5,751 nt of DNA from Moraxellaceae bacterium UBA2032 (GTDB lineage Bacteria; Pseudomonadota; Gammaproteobacteria; Pseudomonadales; Moraxellaceae), in assembly GCA_002333125.1 (NCBI GenBank), contig DDBM01000128.1, forward strand, positions 4,384 through 10,134, written 5' to 3'. Shown piece after piece: positions 1 through 5,244 of this stretch (its first letter is position 1; the number at the start of each line of letters is the position of its first letter). The position numbers and the translations under genes were made by a program. The notes beneath the pieces are model-generated. The model searched no databases. It saw nothing but the letters and a program-made list of their open reading frames with translations, and was not told the origin of the DNA.

Positions 1-20
1 TCCCAAAGGGAGAGGGAGTT
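1..20. repeat. Partial GC-rich intergenic inverted repeat (REP-like), cut by the window edge
   Basis: The first bases read TCCCAAAGGGAGAGGGAG. TCCC and GGGA pair around an AAA loop, and the following GAGGGAG has no partner inside the window. The missing arm would be CTCCCTC-like sequence just left of base 1. Motifs of the form CCCTCTCCC-AAA-GGGAGAGGG are, from memory, common dispersed intergenic hairpins in many proteobacterial genomes. It lies 33 bases past the stop codon of the minus-strand DUF4010 gene, so a folded transcript could help end or protect that mRNA. No T-tract can be seen because the other side is outside the window. The match to a dispersed repeat family is recalled and was not searched. 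Confidence 0.5.
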
Positions 21-52
21 CTGCTCAAATGTCAAAATACCTAAAGCCGAGG

Positions 53-1291
53 TTATCGAGGCCAAAGAAACAACACAATCAAACCTGTCACAAAGGCTAA
101 TCCAAAAATTACAGATAGTTTTTTAAGTAGTAGCGTATTACCTAACACCGCAACCGAACCCCATTTAAAAGCTAAATTGGCTAAAATAGCAACAAGGACT
201 AATTGCCAACCTGTCACGGCTTCTAAGCGATGGCTTTCGACTAAGCGTCCCGTAGAAAGAGTAATTGCGTCCACATCGGTTAAGCCCGAAATCGTGGCAA
301 TTAAATATAAACTTTGTTCGCCAAATAACTCTTTAGCGGCAGCAACGGCAAAAATAATAAGGCCGTATAATCCACCAAATACAATAGCACTCATTAACTC
401 GGCAGGATTTTCGGGTTCGGGCATGGTGTGAGTTTCGCCGCTACGTTTAAAATATAAAGCCACACAAATAGCTACCATAATGCCAAATAAGCTGAGTAAT
501 GGAGGAGCAACCGTTTTGGCAGCAGACGGCGACACAATCACAAAAGCTAAAGTGACTCTTATAACGGATACTGTCGTGGCTAACATAATGGCTAAAGCCG
601 CTAAAGAGCTAGTTTCGGGGCGGTTTTTGGTATTGCGTGCATAAGATACGGTGGTGGCGGTACTGGATATTAAACCACCTAATATGCCTGCTAATAACGT
701 GCCTGCTTTATCTTTAAACACTTTGTAAGCGGCATAACCCATTAGGCTAATGGCAACAATTAAGACCACCATACGCCAAATGTCATAGGGATTAAGTACC
801 TTAAAAGGCCCATAAGTTTGATTGGGTAAAATAGGCAAAATGACTAAGGCAATGGTTACAAAGCGCATAATGGCTAAAATATCGCGTTCACCCATTTGAC
901 GTACAAAACCGTGTAATGCATCTTTCATTTGTAATAATACGGCGGTTGCAGCACCCACGACAATCGCTAAGGTCATGTGGCCAAAGGTTAAATACACGCC
1001 AATAGCATAAATTAATAATGCCGCAATTTCGGTGGTAATACTGGCATCAGTATGTTCTTTGTTTGCAAACAGTTTGGCACTTAAAATAATAACGGCAAGG
1101 CTCACAAAACTGGCAGCAATGACCCATCCGCCAAACTCTTGGGCTAAAAACCCCGTCATTGCACCCATTAAACTAATTAAAGGAAAGGTTCTAATGCCTG
1201 CAAGTTGAGACGCTGCTTTTTCGCGCTGTAGGCCAACTAAAAAGCCTAAGCCGAGGGTAACTGCTAAAATTTGTAGTTCACTATTCGTCAT
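53..1291 (-). CDS. MgtC/DUF4010 family integral membrane protein
   Basis: Multi-pass inner-membrane protein of 412 residues with an MgtC/SapB-like N-terminal part and a C-terminal DUF4010 part. The first ~150 residues carry GLGFLVGLQREK (14-25) and LAGIRTFPLISLMGA (30-44), the pattern of the MgtC-type N-terminus. The second half carries GGLISSTATTVSYARN (205-220) and SGLTDVDAITLS (335-346), typical of DUF4010. Roughly ten or more hydrophobic segments run through the chain, for example around 57-72, 88-120, 140-155, 173-190, 228-253 and 394-410. No signal peptide is seen apart from the first membrane segment. The family function is not established; MgtC relatives are linked to magnesium and intramembrane stress, but no substrate can be read here. 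I chose ATG at 1291 over the TTG one codon upstream (1294). The gene overlaps the end of bpt by 11 bases and has no good Shine-Dalgarno, so its translation is probably coupled to bpt. Confidence 0.85.
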   Translation of the reverse strand: MTNSELQILAVTLGLGFLVGLQREKAASQLAGIRTFPLISLMGAMTGFLAQEFGGWVIAASFVSLAVIILSAKLFANKEHTDASITTEIAALLIYAIGVYLTFGHMTLAIVVGAATAVLLQMKDALHGFVRQMGERDILAIMRFVTIALVILPILPNQTYGPFKVLNPYDIWRMVVLIVAISLMGYAAYKVFKDKAGTLLAGILGGLISSTATTVSYARNTKNRPETSSLAALAIMLATTVSVIRVTLAFVIVSPSAAKTVAPPLLSLFGIMVAICVALYFKRSGETHTMPEPENPAELMSAIVFGGLYGLIIFAVAAAKELFGEQSLYLIATISGLTDVDAITLSTGRLVESHRLEAVTGWQLVLVAILANLAFKWGSVAVLGNTLLLKKLSVIFGLAFVTGLIVLFLWPR

Positions 1292-1997
1292 CAATTAAGG
1301 GTCGCCATTGTTGTTCGATTAAAATTTCTAAAGGTTTAAAGTTACGTTTATAAGCCATTTTAGGACTGTTTTTTACCCAATAGCCTAAATATAAAAAATC
1401 CATTCCTATTTTTTGGGTACAAAAAATTTCCCATAAAATGGCATAAGTGCCTAAGCTGCGGCTCTCAAAACTAGGGTCATAAAAGGTATAAACAGCCGAT
1501 AAACCGTTTTTTAAAACATCACATACCGCAACGGCTACTAATTTACCGTCTAATAAAAACTCGTATAAATGTGTATCACTCCAATCCGAAAATAAAAAAG
1601 ACAAATATTGTGCAACCGAAGGGGGGTACATATCACCATCGGCATGACGTTCTTTAATATAACGTACATATAATTCATAATGATGTTGGTAGTAGGTGGC
1701 TGCCACTCGTTTAACGCTAATGTCTTGGTTTTTTTTCCAAACCCGTTGTTGTTGGCGCGTTATTTTAAATTGGTTAACAGGGATGCGTACCGACAGACAA
1801 GCATTACAGCCCACACATTGTGGTTTATAAATATAATTGCCACTACGTCTAAAACCATAACCTGATAATTGGTAATACAGCATATTGGTCATGGTCGCTT
1901 CGGGGTCAGCAAACAGCGTAATTGCTTGTTGATTTTGTAAGTAGCTACAATTATGAGGTGGCGTGCTAAAAAATTTTAGCCCAGAAGACGCTGTCAT
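1281..1997 (-). CDS. bpt: Aspartate/glutamate leucyltransferase (Bpt; arginyl-tRNA--protein transferase family)
   Basis: Cytoplasmic enzyme that moves leucine from Leu-tRNA onto proteins beginning with Asp or Glu, creating a destabilising N-terminus recognised by ClpS for ClpAP degradation (known for bacterial Bpt). The 238-residue product has the whole family pattern: TPPHNCSYL (12-20), FADPEATM near residue 30, GFRRSGNYIYKPQCVGCNAC (48-67) with Cys61, Cys64 and Cys67, then YTFYDP (170-175), SLGTYAILWE (181-190) and YLGYWVKNSPKMAYKRNFKP (203-222). The length is normal for the family. The ATG at 1997 is preferred over the ATG two codons upstream (2003): AGGA at 2006-2009 lies 8 bases before the former but only 2 before the latter, and the family usually starts MT..LKFY. 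It follows aat by a short gap and overlaps the DUF4010 gene, suggesting one operon. The Bpt subtype (Leu on Asp/Glu, not Arg) is inferred from bacterial family membership. Confidence 0.95.
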   Translation of the reverse strand: MTASSGLKFFSTPPHNCSYLQNQQAITLFADPEATMTNMLYYQLSGYGFRRSGNYIYKPQCVGCNACLSVRIPVNQFKITRQQQRVWKKNQDISVKRVAATYYQHHYELYVRYIKERHADGDMYPPSVAQYLSFLFSDWSDTHLYEFLLDGKLVAVAVCDVLKNGLSAVYTFYDPSFESRSLGTYAILWEIFCTQKIGMDFLYLGYWVKNSPKMAYKRNFKPLEILIEQQWRPLIDDE

Positions 1998-2005
1998 AAG
2001 CATTT

Positions 2006-2009
2006 TCCT
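2006..2009 (-). promoter_or_regulatory. Ribosome binding site deciding the bpt start
   Basis: On the minus strand the sequence reads AGGAAAATGCTTATG. AGGA is 8 bases from the second ATG (1997) and 2 bases from the first (2003). The first spacing is close to ideal and the second too short, so the downstream ATG is the likely start. Confidence 0.6.
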
Positions 2010-2039
2010 AGTTTTTTGATTTTTTTTGTTTAGCGTTAT

Positions 2040-2756
2040 TTAGTTATCATTATACGTCAAGTGTACGGTATTTTTTAATGCAGCCCAATCGGGCATAGGC
2101 TGTTTAATTTCTTGTTGTAAAATACTTAAAAAATCCTGCCGTGCTAAGGTCGTTGCACCTAAGCTCATTAAATGGTCATTGGGTAATTGACAATCCACTA
2201 AAGGAAAACGCCATTGTGCACAAATTTTCATCAAAAAAGCAAAAGCGACTTTAGAGGCATCGGTTTGCGTGCTAAACATTGACTCTCCAAAAAATAGCTG
2301 GCCTAAATTAAGACCATACAAGCCTCCCACTAAAACTTGTTGTTGATTCCATACTTCAATGGAGTGAGCCACGCCTTGTTGATGAAGTTGGCTATAACTT
2401 TCAATAATTTGGGGGTTAATCCATGTGCCATCGGCATAAGCACGAGGTGCAGCACAGCGCCGCACAAGCTCGGTAAAACAGCGATCAACAGTAATAGTAA
2501 ATATATTTGCTTTTAGTGTTTTTTGCAGTGAGCGTGAGGCTTTGAATTGTTGAGGATAGATGATGCAGCGTGGTTCTGGACTCCACCATAAAATGGGGCT
2601 GTTTTCGTCTTCGTTATACCACGGAAATACACCAACACTATAAGCTTTAAGTAAAGTTTTGGGGCTTAAGTCGCCACCATAGGCTAATAAACCGTCATCA
2701 TCTACATACTTAATGTCTGGAAAACAAGGTGGGTTAGGTGGTAAAAAAACAGGCAT
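2040..2756 (-). CDS. aat: Leucyl/phenylalanyl-tRNA--protein transferase (Aat)
   Basis: Cytoplasmic transferase that adds Leu or Phe from charged tRNA to proteins with N-terminal Arg or Lys, feeding them to ClpS-ClpAP (known for E. coli Aat). The product has 238 residues, close to the E. coli enzyme (234). Visible family motifs in order: GLLAYGGDLSP (22-32), GVFPWYNEDENSPILWWSPE (42-61) with the substrate-pocket tryptophans, GTWI (110-113), GVAHSIEVW (128-136), GGLYGLNLGQLFFGESMFS (144-162), DASKVAF (166-172) and LVDCQLPNDHLMSLGA (186-201). Glu158, Asp188 and Gln190 align with residues known as functionally important in E. coli Aat (Glu156, Asp186, Gln188). A GAG lies 9 bases before the ATG, so the ribosome site is modest. 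It is the first gene of the minus-strand run and is followed after about 40 bases by bpt, the companion transferase. Nothing is truncated or missing. Confidence 0.97.
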   Translation of the reverse strand: MPVFLPPNPPCFPDIKYVDDDGLLAYGGDLSPKTLLKAYSVGVFPWYNEDENSPILWWSPEPRCIIYPQQFKASRSLQKTLKANIFTITVDRCFTELVRRCAAPRAYADGTWINPQIIESYSQLHQQGVAHSIEVWNQQQVLVGGLYGLNLGQLFFGESMFSTQTDASKVAFAFLMKICAQWRFPLVDCQLPNDHLMSLGATTLARQDFLSILQQEIKQPMPDWAALKNTVHLTYNDN

Positions 2757-2964
2757 AAAAACGTACTCTTGTCTCTTTAAAAAATCTATGCGAAAAACTA
2801 AATGCTAATATTTTAATCTGATAGGATTGTCGCCTATTTGTTTTAATTATCCTAGCTTTTCATGTTGTAAATAGGATGCTTCGTCACTAAAAAGACTTAG
2901 ATAGAATTAAAAGTAAATTGATATTTCGTTGTTCCGATTTGCCACATTTCTATTAGAGTTTTTT
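2757..2964. promoter_or_regulatory. Divergent intergenic region between aat and the ykgJ-like gene
   Basis: AT-rich 208-base stretch with two outward-facing transcription starts expected: leftwards to aat-bpt-DUF4010 and rightwards to ykgJ-greB. On the plus strand, TTGTAA (2865-2870), a 17-base spacer and TAAAAA (2888-2893) form a 4/6 plus 4/6 sigma-70 candidate; TAGAAT (2902-2907) is a better -10 but has no good -35. On the minus strand GATAAT (reverse complement of about 2846-2851) is a possible -10 without a convincing -35. The hexamer TAGGAT occurs at 2822-2827 and 2872-2877 and inverted at 2849-2854. The role as a promoter region follows from gene layout; the individual boxes are weak. 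Confidence 0.5.
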
Positions 2965-3297
2965 ATGAGTGCTTGCTTAAGCTGTGGTGCCTGTTGCGCG
3001 AGTTTTAGAGTGTCTTTTTATTGGGCAGAAACGACGGAGGTGATACTGGAAGGTGTGCCTCAAGAGCTTACCGATGCTATTGCCCCATTTTATAATTGTA
3101 TGAAAGGCACTAACCATAAACAACCACGTTGTATTGCATTACAAGGTACGGTAGGCGAAACAGTGTCTTGTAGTATTTATGCACAACGCTCAAGCACTTG
3201 CCGTGAGTTTGATATGTTGGATGAGTTCGGGCAAATAAATCAAGCTTGTACGCAGGCAAGAGCTAAATATTATTTATTACCAATCACCCAAATATAG
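2965..3297 (+). CDS. YkgJ/UPF0153-type cysteine-cluster protein (CxxCxxCC)
   Basis: Small cytoplasmic protein of 110 residues, of the YkgJ family, which is thought to chelate zinc or an iron-sulfur centre; no biochemical role is firmly known. The N-terminus has the diagnostic CLSCGACC (4-11: Cys4, Cys7, Cys10, Cys11), followed by Cys45, RC at 55-56, CSIYAQRSSTCREF (69-82; Cys69, Cys79) and Cys95. The RC..L, C.IY..R...CR.F pattern is standard for the family. I chose ATG at 2965 over the TTG at 2929: the extra 12 residues (MFRFATFLLEFF) are not family-like, while the ATG puts the cysteine cluster at the N-terminus as usual. The ribosome site before this ATG is weak (TTAGAG). It is followed immediately by greB, with its stop codon inside the greB ribosome site, so the two are very likely co-transcribed. 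Confidence 0.85.
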   Translation: MSACLSCGACCASFRVSFYWAETTEVILEGVPQELTDAIAPFYNCMKGTNHKQPRCIALQGTVGETVSCSIYAQRSSTCREFDMLDEFGQINQACTQARAKYYLLPITQI

Positions 3298-3301
3298 GAG
3301 G
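3295..3301 (+). promoter_or_regulatory. greB ribosome binding site overlapping the ykgJ stop codon
   Basis: TAGGAGG is a near-perfect Shine-Dalgarno, 4 bases before the greB ATG at 3306. Its first three bases are the TAG stop of the upstream gene. Ribosomes ending on the first gene would sit on the initiation site of greB, a common layout for translational coupling. Confidence 0.8.
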
Positions 3302-3305
3302 TTTT

Positions 3306-3815
3306 ATGGCTCAAAAACAACTTACGACACCAATCCCTAAAAGCGATTTAATTACGCCACAAGGCTATAAAAAACTACAAGATGAGCTAGATTATTTATG
3401 GCGAGTTAAACGTCCCGAAATCACACGCTCGGTGAGTGAGGCTGCCGCACAGGGCGACCGCTCCGAAAATGCCGAATATATTTATGGTAAAAAACTCTTG
3501 CGAGAAATTGACCGTCGTGTGCGATTTTTACAAAAACGCTTACCCGAATTACGAGTCATACACGATAAACCCACAGACCAAAGTCGTATATTTTTTGGCG
3601 CATGGGTTAGCTTAGAAGATATCAATACCGAAGAAAACCTTAAATTACGCATTGTGGGTTGTGATGAAATTGACCCTGCACAACATTGGATTAGCATTGA
3701 TGCGCCAATGGCCAAAGCCTTACTTAAAAAAGCGGTAGATGACGAAGTAACGGTTGAGCGTCCTATAGGGACAGCAACTTTTTTAGTATTATCAATTGCT
3801 TATTTTCAGCCATAA
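3306..3815 (+). CDS. greB: Transcription elongation factor GreB
   Basis: Binds the secondary channel of RNA polymerase and stimulates cleavage of backtracked transcripts so elongation can resume (known for GreB). The product is 169 residues against 158 in E. coli. An N-terminal antiparallel coiled coil spans about residues 15-88 and a C-terminal FKBP-like domain follows. GDRSENAEY (50-58) is the coiled-coil tip; Asp51 and Glu54 match the Asp41/Glu44 pair that places the catalytic metal in Gre factors. LREIDRRVRFLQKRL (65-79), FFGAWVSLED (95-104) and ISIDAPMAKALLKK (128-141) are strongly GreB-like. DELDYLWRVKRPE (26-38) separates it from GreA. The extra length is mainly about 10 residues before the first conserved segment. 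A strong ribosome site fixes the ATG at 3306. Second gene of the ykgJ-greB unit; no clear intrinsic terminator follows. Confidence 0.97.
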   Translation: MAQKQLTTPIPKSDLITPQGYKKLQDELDYLWRVKRPEITRSVSEAAAQGDRSENAEYIYGKKLLREIDRRVRFLQKRLPELRVIHDKPTDQSRIFFGAWVSLEDINTEENLKLRIVGCDEIDPAQHWISIDAPMAKALLKKAVDDEVTVERPIGTATFLVLSIAYFQP

Positions 3816-3866
3816 GCTCTTTTAGTGCATTAAAAAAATTATGTTATTATGCGATTTTTGTAAATT

Positions 3867-3883
3867 TGCATTGTTTTGGTGCG
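3867..3883 (+). promoter_or_regulatory. Candidate NtrC binding site 1
   Basis: TGCATTGTTTTGGTGCG fits the known TGCAC-N7-GTGCA NtrC dyad at 8 of 10 half-site positions and is also close to the central TTGGTGC of enterobacterial glnA sites. Its centre (3875) is 32 bases from the centre of site 2, about three helical turns, the same spacing as the paired enhancer sites in front of E. coli glnA. Position would be near -203 relative to the predicted sigma-54 start. Prediction from sequence only. Confidence 0.6.
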
Positions 3884-3898
3884 TCTATTTGTTTGATT

Positions 3899-3915
3899 TG
3901 CACCAAAAAAGACCA
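3899..3915 (+). promoter_or_regulatory. Candidate NtrC binding site 2
   Basis: TGCACCAAAAAAGACCA has a perfect left half (TGCACCA) and a degenerate right half (3 of 5 in GTGCA), 8 of 10 overall. Centre at 3907, near -171 relative to the predicted start. The strong halves of sites 1 and 2 face each other, which also lets 3874-3882 and 3900-3908 pair as a 9-base stem; no T-tract follows, so an enhancer is the better reading than a terminator. Confidence 0.55.
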
Positions 3916-4051
3916 TCTATTCGTGTGCCTATGTCTTAAAACAAAATCGTTAGGATCGGTTTGCGTTACGTTGGGGGGCTTTGTGTGCGTGGATGTTAAG
4001 CCGAGTTATCAGTTGTCAGTTTAAGCTCTGATATTTAAAAATATTAAAAGT

Positions 4052-4066
4052 TGGTGTGATTATTGC
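4052..4066 (+). promoter_or_regulatory. Candidate sigma-54 (-24/-12) promoter for ntrBC
   Basis: TGGTGTG-ATTA-TTGC followed by T matches the TGGCACG-N4-TTGCW consensus at 9 of 12 fixed positions. The invariant GG and GC have exactly the required 10-base gap. The CAC part is replaced by TGT, so it may be a weaker promoter. Transcription would start near 4078, leaving a leader of about 72 bases to ntrB. The placement downstream of two NtrC-like dyads supports it. Confidence 0.55.
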
Positions 4067-4149
4067 TTGAGATTCTGAAAGAGTAAATTTAAGTATCGTG
4101 ATAGCCGTCTTATTTTTAATGGTTAAATTTTTATAGGAAGCACTAAGCT

Positions 4150-5244
4150 GTGTTAGGTACATCATTTTGTAAACGAGTATTAGAAAATCTTAGCACAGCG
4201 GTATTGGTGGTAGATGAGCAATTATGCGTGGTGTACTTAAACCCATCCGCAGAAATGTTATTAGCCGTGAGCCGTAGCCGTACCATTGGTCAACCGTTAG
4301 CACACATTTTTATTGATTGTGAGGGCGATGGCTCTATCCTTAAAATGGCTCAAACCCTCAAAACGGCACACCCCTTTACCAAACGTGAAGCCCATTTGCG
4401 CGTTAATGGTTTGCATGAAGTCACTGTAGATTATACGGTTTCGTCCTTATTAACACCCCAAAGCCCACCCGAATTATTAATTGAAATTCAACCTATAGAC
4501 CGTTTGTTGCGTATCTCGCGTGAAGAAGCCATTGTTTCTAATCATCAAATTACCAAACAGTTGGTACGTGGTGTAGCACATGAAATTAAAAACCCCTTAG
4601 GGGGAATTCGTGGTGCAGCACAATTATTAGGCCGCGCCTTAACCGACAATAATTTAAAAGAATACACGCAAATTATTATTGAAGAAGCTGACCGTTTGCG
4701 TAATTTGGCCGACCGTATGTTGGGTTCGCGTAAATTACCCGATTTACAGGCGGTTAATATTCATGAGTGTTTAGAGCGCGTACGGTCATTAATTTTGGTA
4801 GAAGCCGAAGGTAGAGTGCAAATTGTGCGCGATTACGATTTGTCACTACCCGAACTAACAGCCGACCCCGACCAGTTAATTCAAGCGATTTTAAATATTA
4901 CCAGTAATGCACTACAAGCATTGTCTGAGAATAAAAACCAACAGCAGCCTGCACGTATTATCTTAAAAACCCGCGCCCAACGGCAGTTTACCATTGGCGC
5001 GGTGCGTCATCGTTTGGTGTTAAGACTAGATATTAGCGATAACGGGCCGGGTATTGCGCCGCATTTAATTGATACCATTTTTTACCCAATGGTGACAGGG
5101 CGAGCTAGCGGTTCAGGCTTGGGCTTGGCGATTTCTCAAGATATTGTAAATTTGTATCATGGAATGATTGAGTGTGAGTCCCATGTAGGACAGACCACGT
5201 TTAGTATTTTTTTACCTTTGGAGAGCGGTTATGTCAGCAAATGA
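4150..5244 (+). CDS. ntrB: Nitrogen regulation sensor histidine kinase NtrB (GlnL)
   Basis: Cytoplasmic two-component kinase that phosphorylates NtrC under nitrogen limitation and, with PII protein, dephosphorylates it when nitrogen is plentiful (known for NtrB). The 364 residues contain an N-terminal PAS domain (about 8-75; VLENLSTAVLVVDEQL, YLNPSAEMLLAVS), then the dimerisation/phosphoacceptor helix pair with VAHEIKNPLGGIRGAAQLL (142-160; His144), and a HATPase domain with N box ILNITSNALQAL (247-258), G1 box DISDNGPGI (294-302) and G2 box GSGLGLAIS (321-329). FYPMVTGR (311-318) is typical of NtrB. No membrane segment is present. The start is GTG: an in-frame TAA lies only two codons upstream (4144-4146), and AGGA sits 11 bases before it, slightly far. 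It overlaps ntrC by 14 bases. E. coli NtrB is 349 residues, so the length is normal. Confidence 0.96.
   Translation: MLGTSFCKRVLENLSTAVLVVDEQLCVVYLNPSAEMLLAVSRSRTIGQPLAHIFIDCEGDGSILKMAQTLKTAHPFTKREAHLRVNGLHEVTVDYTVSSLLTPQSPPELLIEIQPIDRLLRISREEAIVSNHQITKQLVRGVAHEIKNPLGGIRGAAQLLGRALTDNNLKEYTQIIIEEADRLRNLADRMLGSRKLPDLQAVNIHECLERVRSLILVEAEGRVQIVRDYDLSLPELTADPDQLIQAILNITSNALQALSENKNQQQPARIILKTRAQRQFTIGAVRHRLVLRLDISDNGPGIAPHLIDTIFYPMVTGRASGSGLGLAISQDIVNLYHGMIECESHVGQTTFSIFLPLESGYVSK

Larger units (their letters stand above)
3816..4149 (+). promoter_or_regulatory. Non-coding control region upstream of ntrBC
   Basis: A 334-base stretch without a credible gene on either strand. It contains two NtrC-like dyads (3867-3883 and 3899-3915), a -24/-12 promoter candidate (4052-4066) and a ribosome site (AGGA, 4135-4138). 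Near its left end TTTAGT (3821-3826) and TATTAT (3845-3850) could form a weak sigma-70 promoter just upstream of the dyads, but the -35 match is poor. I see no intrinsic terminator for greB. The layout resembles nitrogen-regulated glnA/glnL-type control regions. Confidence 0.6.

Noticed and set aside
177..431. Plus-strand open frame antisense to the DUF4010 gene
   Set aside because: It lies fully inside a well-supported membrane protein gene, has no family-like sequence and no ribosome site that stands out.
1680..1865. Plus-strand open frame antisense to bpt
   Set aside because: Short, entirely opposite a strongly conserved enzyme gene and with no recognisable motif.
2929..2964. TTG start for the ykgJ-like protein giving 12 extra residues
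   Set aside because: The added hydrophobic residues are too short for a signal peptide and unlike the family, which begins near the cysteine cluster; ATG at 2965 is preferred.
3482..3715. Minus-strand open frame antisense to greB
   Set aside because: Shadow of the GreB reading frame; its Ser/Arg-rich composition is typical of a wrong-frame translation.
3872..3910. 9-base stem TTTTGGTGC/GCACCAAAA as a greB terminator
   Set aside because: The 17-base loop is large, no T-tract follows on either strand, and the same bases are better explained by two NtrC-like dyads.
3974..3988. G-rich run with a downstream GC as an alternative sigma-54 promoter
   Set aside because: When GG and GC are put at the right gap, the -26 T and the TT before GC are lost, so it fits much worse than 4052-4066.
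4067..4095. TTGAGA with a 17-base spacer and TAAGTA as a sigma-70 promoter for ntrB
   Set aside because: The -10 matches the consensus at only two positions.
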